From Microlunatus panaciterrae (GTDB taxonomy: Bacteria > Actinomycetota > Actinomycetes > Propionibacteriales > Propionibacteriaceae), in assembly GCF_016907535.1 (NCBI RefSeq), contig NZ_JAFBCF010000001.1, forward strand, positions 496,001 through 560,000: a stretch of 64,000 nt of DNA, in the 5' to 3' direction. Positions 35,788-44,585 of the stretch are shown piece by piece. The position numbers and the translations under genes are program-made. Under the pieces are notes generated by a model. The model was not told the DNA's origin. It saw only the letters and a list, made by a program, of their open reading frames with translations, and made no database searches. Numbering within the stretch: the stretch's first letter is position 1; each line of letters opens with the position of its first letter.

Positions 35788-36570
35788 TCAGGCGTCCAGC
35801 GGCCGCAGCCGCAGGTTCTGCATGCCGCCGTCGACGGCCAGCGCCACCGCAGTGGTCGACCCGGACAGCGGCGAGGCCAGGTAGGCGATCGCCCCGGCCA
35901 CCTCGTCGGCGCTGACCAGCCGCCCGTGGGGCTGGCGCGCGTTCAGTGCCGCCCGCTCCGCCGCAGGGTCGTCGGCCCGGTCCAGCAGCCGGCTGACCCA
36001 CGGGGTGTCGGCGGTGCCGGGGTTGACACAGTTCACCCGGACACCCTCTCTGATGTGGTCGGCGGCCATCGCCAGCGTCAGCGACTGCACCGCACCCTTG
36101 GAGGCAGAGTAGAGCGCGCGGGCCGGCAACCCTGCGGTGGCGGCGACGGAGGCGGTGTTGACGACGGCAGCGTGCTCGGACTTCCGCAGCTCGGGCAGCG
36201 CGGCCCGGGTCACCCGGACGATGCCGAGCACATTGATGTCGAACACCCGCCGCCATTCGTCGAGGTCGTTGTCCGCGACGGTGCCCTGGGCGCCGATCCC
36301 GGCGTTGTTGACCAGGACGTCGATGCCGCCGAACGCGTCCACCACGCCGGCGACCCCGGCCACCACCGTGTCGTCGTCGGAGACGTCGACGCCGAAGCCG
36401 ACCAGCGGCTCCGGCAGGTCCGACACCGCTCCGGGCAGGTCGAACACCGCCACCCGTGCACCCTGACCCGCCAGCAGCTGCGCAGTGGCGAGCCCGATGC
36501 CACTGGCACCGCCGGTCACGATGGCCCGCAGGCCGACGAACGGTTGGCGCGGATCGGTGGTCTGACCCAT
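35788..36570 (-). CDS. Short-chain dehydrogenase, probable 2-keto-3-deoxy-L-fuconate dehydrogenase
   Basis: 260 residues from ATG 36570. It has the classical SDR pattern: TGGASGIG at 19-26, NNAG at 88-91, Asn113, Ser141, and Tyr154/Lys158 (YSASK). Asp44 at the end of the second strand suggests NAD rather than NADP. The C-terminal GAIAYLASPLSGSTTAVALAVDGGMQ is standard. Gene context with an AKR and an FAH hydrolase points to oxidation of 2-keto-3-deoxy-L-fuconate to the 2,4-diketo acid. It is the first gene of the operon, with a promoter-like site and dyad upstream. Confidence 0.9.
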   Translation of the reverse strand: MGQTTDPRQPFVGLRAIVTGGASGIGLATAQLLAGQGARVAVFDLPGAVSDLPEPLVGFGVDVSDDDTVVAGVAGVVDAFGGIDVLVNNAGIGAQGTVADNDLDEWRRVFDINVLGIVRVTRAALPELRKSEHAAVVNTASVAATAGLPARALYSASKGAVQSLTLAMAADHIREGVRVNCVNPGTADTPWVSRLLDRADDPAAERAALNARQPHGRLVSADEVAGAIAYLASPLSGSTTAVALAVDGGMQNLRLRPLDA

Positions 36571-36635
36571 GGCTCTCCTTCGAGTGACGGGGTCGACCCA
36601 GAGGACGACCGATAGATCTGATGAATACTCAGGAT

Positions 36636-36684
36636 GGTCGCACGCGACCGTCAGCGATTGTATCCAGGCTCAAGGATTGGTCAT
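36636..36684 (-). promoter_or_regulatory. Promoter and operator candidate for the SDR-AKR-FAH operon
   Basis: On the minus strand a good -10 (TACAAT, 36662-36657) lies 16 bases from a -35-like ATGACC (36684-36679), about 80 bases before the SDR start. A perfect dyad, GGTCGC-AC-GCGACC (36636-36649), lies just downstream at the expected transcription start, a typical place for a sugar-responsive repressor to bind. No regulator gene is adjacent. The -35 lies just inside the comF end. Confidence 0.5.
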
Positions 36685-37461
36685 ATGAGCACGTCCCGTT
36701 GATGGACGCCTCCGCCTCGTCGCAGCCACCACCGCGGCACCCAGGACCTCCAGCCCGGCGGCCCTCAGGGCCCGCCGCGCCTCGGACAGGCTGGCACCCG
36801 TCGTCACCACGTCGTCCACGATCACCAGTGCGGCTCGAGTGTTCGGGCCGCGCGGTCTGCTGGCCACCAGAGCGCCCTGCAGGTTCAGCTGCCGGGCCGC
36901 GGCAGTGAGACCCGCCTGGTCGTGCACGGCGCGTCCGGGGCGGAGCAGCGCGCCGACCTGCACCTCCTGGACACCGGCTGCCCGCAGCCGGCTGACGGCC
37001 CGACGGCTGAGCGCACCGGTGGCATCGAAGCCCCGGGCCCGGACCGCCGCCCGCGCCGACGGCATCGGCACCAGCATCAACCGCCCGGGGTGCAGCCCCG
37101 TCCACGGGTCGAGCGGCCACCGATCCACCAGCAGCTGGGCGATGGCGAGCGCAAGCCGGTCGCCGAGCACCCCGGTCAGGGCCAGCACCTGCCGCTCCTT
37201 GTGGGCCGAGATGAGCCTCCGCATCAGCGGGTCGTACGGCCCGGCGGCCACCGTCCACGGAAAGCCGGCCGGGCACGGGTCCGGCTGGGTGCAGGCGGGA
37301 CGGTGACCGGTGACCTGCCGTCGGCAGCTCGGGCACACTCCCCGACCGGGCCCGCCGCAGCCGGGGCAGCAGGCGCCCAGCAGGAGGTCGGCGGCGGCGC
37401 TGAGCCAGCGGTCGGCCAAGCCAGGCCGATCGGCATCCGGGTCGTCGAGCACACCGGCCAT
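36670..37461 (-). CDS. ComF family phosphoribosyltransferase-like protein
   Basis: 263 residues from ATG 37461. An N-terminal four-Cys zinc finger (CCPGCGGPGRGVCPSC) is followed by a Type I phosphoribosyltransferase domain with MRRLISAHKERQV, LVPMPSARAAVRARGFD and the PRPP loop VIVDDVVTTGAS near 212-223. ComF proteins take part in DNA uptake and processing in competent bacteria and are conserved between lpqB and hpf in actinobacteria, as in Mtb Rv3242c. The last ~20 residues are basic. It is 105 bases downstream of the lpqB stop's neighbour gap and ends where the sugar-acid cassette promoter starts. Confidence 0.9.
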   Translation of the reverse strand: MAGVLDDPDADRPGLADRWLSAAADLLLGACCPGCGGPGRGVCPSCRRQVTGHRPACTQPDPCPAGFPWTVAAGPYDPLMRRLISAHKERQVLALTGVLGDRLALAIAQLLVDRWPLDPWTGLHPGRLMLVPMPSARAAVRARGFDATGALSRRAVSRLRAAGVQEVQVGALLRPGRAVHDQAGLTAAARQLNLQGALVASRPRGPNTRAALVIVDDVVTTGASLSEARRALRAAGLEVLGAAVVAATRRRRPSTGRAHMTNP

Positions 37462-37566
37462 CCTGCGGCCGCGGTGTTGAGCAGGCCGGATCCGGACCGA
37501 GATCTGTGGACAGCGTCGCCCGCTCAGACGGGGAAGGCGCTCAGCCCCGGTGGCGCTCGGCCAGCC

Positions 37567-39339
37567 TCAGCCGGGATAGGCCAGGGCGCTCAGCTTGTCC
37601 GAGAACGACGGCCAGCTGCCCTCGCCCTGGAACCGCCAGCTCCGCGAGTTCCGGCCCAGCACCAGCGCCTTGTTGGTCGCTGCGGCTGAGGTGGCCAGCG
37701 CGACGGCGTCCCATTCGTCGGAGAGGCCGACCTGCAGCACCTGTGAGGCGTCCTGGTCCAACCGGATCGGGACAACGGACACGTCCGGGCTGCCCGCGCC
37801 GAGGATCATCATCGTGGTCGGGGTGACCCAGGACACGTCGATCAGCTGGCTCAGACCGGCGGTGCCGGTGCCGGTCAGCTTGATGGCCCGCCAGCCGTCC
37901 ACGGTGAGACTGTCCGCCCGGGTGATCCGGGCCAGGCCCAGCTCCGAGCGGTTGCCCACCTGTCGGATGAGGGCGATCCGGACGCCGTCAGGAGCGATCT
38001 TGAAGGCACGGATGTCGCTGCCGGCCAGCGCCTTCGCGTCCACCGGGACCGACTTGTCGCCCTTGATCACGACCAGGCCCTGACGCCCGTTGGTCCGACC
38101 GATCGCCCAGAGCTCGTCGTAGCGGCTGAACTGGGGCCGCAGTACGTCACTGGCTCCCTGCATCCGGACCACCGGGTCCTGGCCGGCCGGGCCGCTGCGC
38201 AGCATGGTGCGGTTGTTGGTGACCACGGCGATGCTCTTGCCGTCACCGGACACGGCCAGGTCGTCGATCCGGAACCTGTTCTGCCCGAGAGGTCCGGGCA
38301 CCGGAATGAGCTGCGGGGGGTCCTTGGACTCGTCAACCTTGACCACGTGCTTGTCGGTGACGCCGTACAACGCCAGCGAGGTGTTGCCGGGTACGGGTCC
38401 GTACCTGTCCAGCGCGTCGATCGGGACCGGACCGTCGCCGGGCAGCTGGTCCTTGGTGATGGGGTACGGCGTCCCGTTGACCCGGAACCGGACGCCGGAG
38501 ATCGCCGGCCGCCCGAAGCTGTCGTCGACCTGGCGCAGGGTCCAGATCACCTGGGCCGCCATCAGACTGCGCTGGTCCTCGGTGAGCGGCATGATGTCGT
38601 CGCTGAGGTTGACCTCGGCGACCCCGTCGGTCACCGAGACCGACTGCACGCTGAGCGACGTCTTCGGCGGGATGACGCTGACGACGGATGGCTTCAGCCA
38701 GTCGGTCGGACCGCGAAGCAGGGCCTGTACCAGCGCGGACTCGATCGGCACCTCTCGTGGCAGGAAGATCGGGTCGGGCACCAGGGAGCGGTACTGGGGG
38801 TCGAAGAAGTAGAGGTTGTAGCTGCGGTAGAACTGGTTGAACTTGTACTGGGACAGGATCAGCCCATCCGGCGGGTTGCTGATCCGCCATTCGCTGCCCT
38901 GCTTGACCACGCGGAAGTCATGGCTGAACGGCCTGCTGCGCTGGGTGTAGGCCTTGTCGGCCCCCAGCGAGGCACTGAGCGTGGCCTGCAGCACCACCGA
39001 GTCGCCCTGCACGGTCGGCGGACCCCCGGTGTAGATCGCCACCCCGTCCTCGGGCCGCCACGACTCGGCGGCGGCCTTGGTCAGGTACTGGCGGGCGACC
39101 GGGTAGCCGGCCTGATAGCTGGCCATCGCCTGCAGGAAGCCGTCGACGATCACCTTCGGCTGGTCACCCGGCCGCGGCGGCTGACCCTCGATCTCGAAGC
39201 CCTTGTCCGCGGTCCTGCCGGCGCCCTCGACCTTCTTCACGGTGCCCGAGGTGGGGACCGAGATGCAGCCGCTCAGCAGGGCGGCGCAGAGCAGGCCGAG
39301 AAACGCGCAGAGCAGCGCACGGAGACCCCGGGTCCTCAT
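37567..39339 (-). CDS. lpqB: Lipoprotein LpqB (GerMN and beta-propeller)
   Basis: 590 residues. The lipobox LLSGC places the lipid-modified Cys at 25. A GerMN/sporulation-like domain spans about 190-310 (PREVPIESALVQALLRGPTDWLKPSVVSVIPP). A C-terminal beta-propeller-like region follows (LAVSGDGKSIAVVTNNRTML, DELWAIGRTNGRQGLVVIKGD, DVSWVTPTTMMILG). In mycobacteria LpqB interacts with the extracellular part of MtrB and modulates MtrA phosphorylation and cell division. It overlaps the mtrB stop by ATGA, so the stoichiometry is likely coupled. Confidence 0.96.
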   Translation of the reverse strand: MRTRGLRALLCAFLGLLCAALLSGCISVPTSGTVKKVEGAGRTADKGFEIEGQPPRPGDQPKVIVDGFLQAMASYQAGYPVARQYLTKAAAESWRPEDGVAIYTGGPPTVQGDSVVLQATLSASLGADKAYTQRSRPFSHDFRVVKQGSEWRISNPPDGLILSQYKFNQFYRSYNLYFFDPQYRSLVPDPIFLPREVPIESALVQALLRGPTDWLKPSVVSVIPPKTSLSVQSVSVTDGVAEVNLSDDIMPLTEDQRSLMAAQVIWTLRQVDDSFGRPAISGVRFRVNGTPYPITKDQLPGDGPVPIDALDRYGPVPGNTSLALYGVTDKHVVKVDESKDPPQLIPVPGPLGQNRFRIDDLAVSGDGKSIAVVTNNRTMLRSGPAGQDPVVRMQGASDVLRPQFSRYDELWAIGRTNGRQGLVVIKGDKSVPVDAKALAGSDIRAFKIAPDGVRIALIRQVGNRSELGLARITRADSLTVDGWRAIKLTGTGTAGLSQLIDVSWVTPTTMMILGAGSPDVSVVPIRLDQDASQVLQVGLSDEWDAVALATSAAATNKALVLGRNSRSWRFQGEGSWPSFSDKLSALAYPG

Positions 39340-41219
39340 TCGTCGCCCCGTCCGGTCGCGCCGGTTGAGGGTGGGCCGACCCTGGCCGGGTCGGTCGGCG
39401 CTGTGCCGTCGGGCTTCGCCTCGGGCAGCAGCAGGTATCGGTCGTCGGCCGAGCCGCCCGGAGTCGGGCCGGCGGCATCCGGCGCGGTGGGGATCGTGGG
39501 CGGGGTGATGGCGGAGGTCGACACCGCCGACACCGCCAGCGGGCGTGCCAGTTCGAGCCCATGCAACCGGGTGACGCTCGGTCCCACCAGGTCACGCGGC
39601 ACCAGCGGCAGTGGCGACTGCTCCAGAATCGCGCCGGCCTTGCGCGGCAGCGTCAGCCGGAACTGCGCGCCCATCCCCGGCCGGCCCCACGCGTTCATCC
39701 AGCCTCCGTGCAGCCGCGCGTCCTCCATCGAGATGGACAGGCCCAGACCGGTGCCGCCCATCGTCCTGGCCCGTGCCGGGTCGGCCCGCCAGAACCGGTG
39801 GAACACCTGCCTGGCCTGGTTGGCCTCGAACCCCACCCCGTGGTCACGGACGGCGATGGCGACCGCCGTCTCGTCCCCCTCGATGGTGATGTCGATCGGC
39901 CTGCCCTCGCCGTGCTCGATGGCATTCACCACCAGGTTGCGCATGATCCGTTCGATCCGGCGGGAGTCGACCTCGGCCGTGGTGGTGCCGGAGGCGTGCA
40001 CGTTGATCTCGCTGCCGGCGGCTGAGGCGAACCGCAGGTTGGCGTCGACCACCCGGTTGACCACATCGCGCAGGTCGACCTGGTCCAGCGACAGCACCGC
40101 CGCACCGGCGTCGAACCGGGAGATCTCCAGCAGGTCGGTGAGCAGCGCCTCGAACCGGTCCAGCTCGGTCTGCAGCAGCTCAGCCGAGCGCGCCGCCACC
40201 GGGTCGAAGTCCTCCCGCGCCTCGTGCAGCACCTCGGCCGCCATCCGTACCGTGGTCAACGGGGTGCGCAGCTCGTGCGACACGTCGGAGACGAACCGCT
40301 GCTGAACCCGGGACAGCTCCTCCAGCTGGGTGATCTGCTTCTGCAGCTCACTGGCCATGTAGTTCATCGAGGTGGCCAGGCGCGCCAGGTCGTCGGTGCC
40401 ACGCACCTTCATCCGGTCGTCCAGGTTGCCCGAGGCCAGTCGTTCGGCGGCCTGTCGGGCGGCGCGGACCGGCGTCACCACCTGGCGGCTGACCAGCGCG
40501 GCGATCAGGGTCAGCATCACCACCAGCAGCGCGCCGGTCAGGATGGCGGCGCTCTGCAGCACTTCGAGCGTCTGCACCTCCTGCGTCAGCGGGAAGATGA
40601 AGTACACCTCGTACCGCTCGCCGGGCACCGTCAGCGAGGAGCCGATGGCCAGTCCGGGGGCGGTTCTGCCGTCGTCGTAGCGCACCAGGGTGGGGACGCT
40701 GTACAGCCCGTTGTTGCCGGACACCTCGTCCCGCAGGGCCTGCGGCACGCTCTCGGTGGAGGCCTGCCCGGAGCGGTACTTCGACACCGGCCCGAACAGC
40801 ACGACCTCGTACTGGCCGCTGCTGCTGCCGCCATTGGAGATCTCCACCCCGAGCTGCGTCAGCAGGTCGGAGACGTCGGTCGGGGTGGTCAGGTCGACGT
40901 CGTCCAGCCGCTGCTGGGCAGCGTCGACGGCGGCCTGGGCCTGCGCTACCGAGGTCTGCTCCTTGCCGGCCAGCACGCCCTGCGAGGCCCGGAACATCAG
41001 CAGCACCCCACCGAGCATCAGGATCAGGGCCGACGCCACCGAGACGGAGGCGACGACGCGGAACGGCAGCGATCGCCACCACCAGCGGATCGGCAGCTGC
41101 CACCACCGGCGGACGGTCGGACTGAGCGTCACCATCGCGGCCCCCAGGATCGGCCCGGTCGGGTCCCGGCCACTGCTGACTGAGCCGATCGCTGTCGGTC
41201 CCTCATCGGTCGACGGCAC
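39336..41219 (-). CDS. mtrB: Sensor histidine kinase MtrB
   Basis: 627 residues from GTG 41219; an in-frame ATG at 41135 would shorten the cytoplasmic N-terminus. Two membrane segments (about 56-76 and 222-246) flank an extracytoplasmic domain. Then come a HAMP domain, the HisKA box FVSDVSHELRTPL with His315, and the HATPase domain with RNLVVNAIEHGEG, DHGVGFE and GTGLGLSI near 488-496. A Pro/Ala-rich C-terminal tail ends the protein. It phosphorylates MtrA to control cell division, wall remodelling and osmotic response. It lies 19 bases after mtrA and overlaps lpqB. Confidence 0.97.
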   Translation of the reverse strand: MPSTDEGPTAIGSVSSGRDPTGPILGAAMVTLSPTVRRWWQLPIRWWWRSLPFRVVASVSVASALILMLGGVLLMFRASQGVLAGKEQTSVAQAQAAVDAAQQRLDDVDLTTPTDVSDLLTQLGVEISNGGSSSGQYEVVLFGPVSKYRSGQASTESVPQALRDEVSGNNGLYSVPTLVRYDDGRTAPGLAIGSSLTVPGERYEVYFIFPLTQEVQTLEVLQSAAILTGALLVVMLTLIAALVSRQVVTPVRAARQAAERLASGNLDDRMKVRGTDDLARLATSMNYMASELQKQITQLEELSRVQQRFVSDVSHELRTPLTTVRMAAEVLHEAREDFDPVAARSAELLQTELDRFEALLTDLLEISRFDAGAAVLSLDQVDLRDVVNRVVDANLRFASAAGSEINVHASGTTTAEVDSRRIERIMRNLVVNAIEHGEGRPIDITIEGDETAVAIAVRDHGVGFEANQARQVFHRFWRADPARARTMGGTGLGLSISMEDARLHGGWMNAWGRPGMGAQFRLTLPRKAGAILEQSPLPLVPRDLVGPSVTRLHGLELARPLAVSAVSTSAITPPTIPTAPDAAGPTPGGSADDRYLLLPEAKPDGTAPTDPARVGPPSTGATGRGDE

Positions 41220-41238
41220 CCATCACCATCAGCCCCGA

Positions 41239-41949
41239 CTACTTCGGCTCTCCCGCCTTGTACCCGATGCCGCGTACGGTGACGACGATCTCCGGGTGCT
41301 CGGGGTCGCGCTCGATCTTGGACCGCAGCCGCTGCACGTGGACGTTCACCAGCCGGGTGTCGGCTGCGTGCCGATAGCCCCAGACCTGCTCCAGCAGGAC
41401 CTCGCGGCTGAACACCTGCCAGGGCCGCCGGGCGAGCGCCAGCAGCAGGTCGAACTCCAGCGGGGTCAGCTGGATCGGGGTGCCGTTGCGCTTGACCGAG
41501 TGCCCATCGACACTGATCACCAGATCACCGATCTGCAGCGTCTCGAGATCGACCTCCTCCGAGGTGCGGCGCAGCCGGGTCCGGATCCGGGCGATCAGCT
41601 CCTTGGCCTTGAACGGCTTCGCGACATAGTCGTCGGCACCCGCCTCGAGGCCGGCGACGACATCGATGGTGTCCGACTTCGCCGTCAGCATCACGATCGG
41701 CACGCCGGACTCGGCGCGGATGTCACGACAGACGTCGACACCGTCCCGGCCCGGCAGCATCAGGTCGAGCAGCACCAGGTCAGGCTTGGCGTCGCGGTAG
41801 GCCGCGAACGCCTTGTCGCCGTGGGCGCACCAGATCGGCTCGAAGCCTTCGTTCCGAAGCACGATGGACAGCATCTCGGCCAGTGCGGCATCGTCGTCGA
41901 CCACCAGTACCCGGCTTCGCGCAGCGGAACTCTGCGTCGTTTCAGACAC
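41239..41949 (-). CDS. mtrA: Response regulator MtrA (OmpR/PhoB family)
   Basis: 236 residues from GTG 41949, favoured because GGAGG lies eight bases upstream; an ATG at 41976 would add nine residues. The receiver domain has VLVVDDDAALAEML, phosphoacceptor Asp62 (LLDLMLPGRDG), MLTAKSD and the KPF Lys. The winged-helix domain has LTPLEFDLLLALARRPWQVFSREVLLEQVWGY and NVHVQRLRSKIE. MtrA is an essential or near-essential regulator of replication and division genes in many actinobacteria. The operon continues into mtrB and lpqB. Confidence 0.97.
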   Translation of the reverse strand: MSETTQSSAARSRVLVVDDDAALAEMLSIVLRNEGFEPIWCAHGDKAFAAYRDAKPDLVLLDLMLPGRDGVDVCRDIRAESGVPIVMLTAKSDTIDVVAGLEAGADDYVAKPFKAKELIARIRTRLRRTSEEVDLETLQIGDLVISVDGHSVKRNGTPIQLTPLEFDLLLALARRPWQVFSREVLLEQVWGYRHAADTRLVNVHVQRLRSKIERDPEHPEIVVTVRGIGYKAGEPK

Positions 41950-42087
41950 CGAACTATCCTCCAATGAGCTTCTCATCCGACCCCGACCTGTAGACCTGCC
42001 GCAATCCTATTCTCAAGGTCAACATTTCCCGGGTACCTCGAGCCGGTCCGCGAGTGGACCCGCGCAGGCGGTGGAGCACGCCGATGG

Positions 42088-42651
42088 CTAGTTCAGCTCG
42101 GGATCGTCGACCCAGGTGGAGAAGTAGGCCAGTTCGCCCGGCTGTCTGCGCAGCACCTGACGCCAGAGGTCGAGCGGCTGCAGGCCGAACACGTCGCTGT
42201 ACTGGGCGGGGGCCACATGCCAGTAGCCGTCCGCCAGCTCGGCCTGCAGCTGCCCGGGCGACCAGCCGGCGTACCCGGCGAAGATGCGCAGGTCCTGGTA
42301 GGCGCCGGCGACGATCTCGATCGGGGTGTCGAGGTGCAGCAACCCGACGCTGTCGAACAGCGGTCGCCAGCCCGGCGGCTCCTCGCCACTGGACGCCACA
42401 CTGGCCAGGCAGATGGCGCCGTTCGGGGACACCGGCCCACCGTGGAACAGCACCTGCGGCTCGGACACCGTGTTGACCCAGTCCGGCAGCACCGCTGACA
42501 GCGGTGTCGAGGAGATCTCGTTCAGGATCACTCCGAGGGCGCCGTCCTCGTCGGAGTCGAGCACCAGCACCACACTCTCGTTGAACACACCGTCGGCGAG
42601 CAGCACACTCGCGATCAACAGGTCTCCCGGCGCCGGCTCACGGACCGTCAT
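42088..42651 (-). CDS. YqgE/AlgH family protein
   Basis: 187 residues from ATG 42651, overlapping the VanZ-like stop (ATGA). It has the family motifs PGDLLIASVLLAD, FNESVVLVLDSDEDGALGVILN, FHGGPVSPNGAICL and FAGYAGWSPGQLQAEL. UPF0301/AlgH proteins are small cytosolic alpha/beta proteins of uncertain function, linked to alginate control in Pseudomonas only by early genetics. Expression with malic enzyme and a VanZ-like membrane protein is suggested by the tight spacing. Confidence 0.94.
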   Translation of the reverse strand: MTVREPAPGDLLIASVLLADGVFNESVVLVLDSDEDGALGVILNEISSTPLSAVLPDWVNTVSEPQVLFHGGPVSPNGAICLASVASSGEEPPGWRPLFDSVGLLHLDTPIEIVAGAYQDLRIFAGYAGWSPGQLQAELADGYWHVAPAQYSDVFGLQPLDLWRQVLRRQPGELAYFSTWVDDPELN

Positions 42652-43064
42652 GATCGGACCGCCGGTTCCGGCTCGCCCTCAGGCGACACGGCACCCGAAT
42701 GCCGTCGGTTCAGCAGCAGGAAGGCGCCGAGGCCCAGTGCGACCCCGGCCCAGTCGGCCAGCACGTCCAACGGGTCGCCGGTCCGCTCACGGTAGAAGGT
42801 CCCCTGGATGACCTCGCTGAGCACGGCGTGGCCGAGGAAGACCCCCACTATGACCAGCCACCTGCGTCTGGCGATCCTGACCTCGCCCAGCCCGCTGACG
42901 GCGACCAGGATCAGGAGCAGCGGCACGGCGAAGATGCTGACGTGGGCAATCTTGTCCAGGCCCGGCAGCTGGTCCACCTCCGGCGGCCCGGTCGGGCGGT
43001 ACAGACCGAACAGCTGGATCGCTGTGGCGATCGACGCAGCCAGCCACCATCGCACTCTGTGCAT
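42648..43064 (-). CDS. VanZ-like membrane protein
   Basis: 138 residues with four hydrophobic segments (about 8-24, 44-62, 68-84 and 98-118), plus LDKIAHVSIFAVP and a conserved acidic/His membrane pattern (GHAVLSEVIQGTFYRERTGDPLDVLADWAGVALG) that defines VanZ-like proteins. VanZ gives low-level teicoplanin resistance in enterococci, but most chromosomal relatives have unknown function and there is no other resistance gene here. It is three bases after the malic enzyme gene and overlaps yqgE. Confidence 0.9.
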   Translation of the reverse strand: MHRVRWWLAASIATAIQLFGLYRPTGPPEVDQLPGLDKIAHVSIFAVPLLLILVAVSGLGEVRIARRRWLVIVGVFLGHAVLSEVIQGTFYRERTGDPLDVLADWAGVALGLGAFLLLNRRHSGAVSPEGEPEPAVRS

Positions 43065-43067
43065 GCT

Positions 43068-44489
43068 CTAGGAGGCGACTTCGGTATCGACGGGCAGGTC
43101 GGCCGGCCCACCGGCAGCCCGCCGTACGGCTTCGGCGACTTTCTCGTGGACCTCGGCGTGGAACACGCTGGGCATGATGTAGGCCGCGTTCAGCTCGTCA
43201 TCGGTCACCACCGCGGCCAGCGCCCGGGCCGCAGCCAGCAGCATGCTGGTGGTGATCTCCGCCGACTGGGCATCCAGCAGGCCCCGGAACACTCCCGGGA
43301 AGGCGAGCACGTTGTTGATCTGGTTCGGGAAGTCCGACCTTCCGGTCGCCACCACGGCCGCGTACTTGAGGGCCTCGGTGGGTTCGATCTCCGGTTCGGG
43401 GTTGGCCAGGGCGAAGACGATCGAGCCGGGCGCCATCTTCGCCACGTCCTCGCCGTCGAGCAGGTGCGGGGCGGAGACGCCGATGAAGACGTCGGCGCCG
43501 GCGATCGCCTCTTTCAGGGTTCCGCTGACACCCGCCGCGTTGGTGTGCTCAGCCACCCAGGCCAGCTCGCCGCTGAGTCCGGGGCGGCCGCGGTGGACCA
43601 CTCCGTTGATATCCGACACCACCAGATGCCGGGCACCGGCGGCCAACAGCAGCTTGATGATCGCGGTGCCGGCCGCCCCCGCCCCCGACATGACGATCTT
43701 GACGTCGGCGATCCTCTTCGACACCACCCGGAGCGCGTTGTAGAGAGCGGCGAGCACCACTATCGCCGTCCCGTGTTGATCATCATGGAAGACCGGGATG
43801 TCCAGCGCCGCCCGGAGTCTGGCCTCGATCTCGAAGCACCGCGGAGCGGAGATGTCCTCCAGGTTGATGCCGGCGAAGCCCGGCGCGATCGCCTTCACCA
43901 CGGTGATGATCTCCTCGACGTCCTGGGTGTCCAGGCAGAGCGGCCAGGCGTCGATGTCGGCGAACCGCTTGAACAGCACCGCCTTGCCCTCCATCACCGG
44001 CAGCGCAGCGGCCGGGCCGATGTTGCCCAGGCCCAGGACGGCCGAGCCGTCGGTGATCACGGCGATGCTGTTGCGCTTGGAGGTGAGCCGTCGGGCGTCC
44101 TCGGGGTTCTTGGCGATGGCCAGGCAGACCCGGGCGACACCGGGGGTGTAGACCATCGAGAGGTCGTCGCGGTTGCGGATCGGGTGCTTGCTCTTCATCT
44201 CGATCTTGCCGCCGAGGTGCATCAGGAAGGTCCGGTCGGAGACCTTGCCGATGATGACGCCGGTGACGGCGCGCATCGCCTCCACGAGCTGGTCGGCGTG
44301 CTCGGTGTCACGGGCGGCGCAGGTCACATCGATCCGGAGCCGTTCATGTCCCGAGGCGGTGACGTCGAGGGCGGTGACGATGCCGCCCGCCTGCTCGACA
44401 GCGGTGGTGAGCTGGCTCACGGCGGCGCCGCCGGCAGGCACCTCGAGCCGGACGGTGATCGAGTAGGACACTGAGGGAACGGCGCTCAC
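43068..44489 (-). CDS. NAD-dependent malic enzyme with N-terminal ACT domain
   Basis: 473 residues from a GTG start. The first ~85 residues form an ACT-like regulatory domain (YSITVRLEVPAGGAAVSQLTTAVEQAGG). The catalytic part has Tyr114 in MVYTPGVARVC, ITDGSAVLGLGNIG, GKAVLFKRFADIDAWP, INLEDISAPRCFEIE, PVFHDDQHGTAIV and the nucleotide loop MSGAGAAGTA. It decarboxylates malate to pyruvate. The ACT domain suggests control by an amino acid, which fits the glutamate/proline theme of the window. It is the first gene of the malic enzyme-VanZ-YqgE unit. Confidence 0.95.
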   Translation of the reverse strand: MSAVPSVSYSITVRLEVPAGGAAVSQLTTAVEQAGGIVTALDVTASGHERLRIDVTCAARDTEHADQLVEAMRAVTGVIIGKVSDRTFLMHLGGKIEMKSKHPIRNRDDLSMVYTPGVARVCLAIAKNPEDARRLTSKRNSIAVITDGSAVLGLGNIGPAAALPVMEGKAVLFKRFADIDAWPLCLDTQDVEEIITVVKAIAPGFAGINLEDISAPRCFEIEARLRAALDIPVFHDDQHGTAIVVLAALYNALRVVSKRIADVKIVMSGAGAAGTAIIKLLLAAGARHLVVSDINGVVHRGRPGLSGELAWVAEHTNAAGVSGTLKEAIAGADVFIGVSAPHLLDGEDVAKMAPGSIVFALANPEPEIEPTEALKYAAVVATGRSDFPNQINNVLAFPGVFRGLLDAQSAEITTSMLLAAARALAAVVTDDELNAAYIMPSVFHAEVHEKVAEAVRRAAGGPADLPVDTEVAS

Positions 44490-44585
44490 AGAGCCGATCT
44501 TCTCACGTTCTCCGCGGCTCGCCAGGGACGCCGCGACGCTTTTCGGCGCCGGCCGTCTGACCCGGCGTACGGCCCCGGTGCAGGG

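Noticed and set aside
42648-43064. Glycopeptide resistance determinant (vanZ)
   Set aside because: Only a family-level membrane protein, with no vanA/H/X or regulator genes nearby; most relatives are unrelated to resistance.
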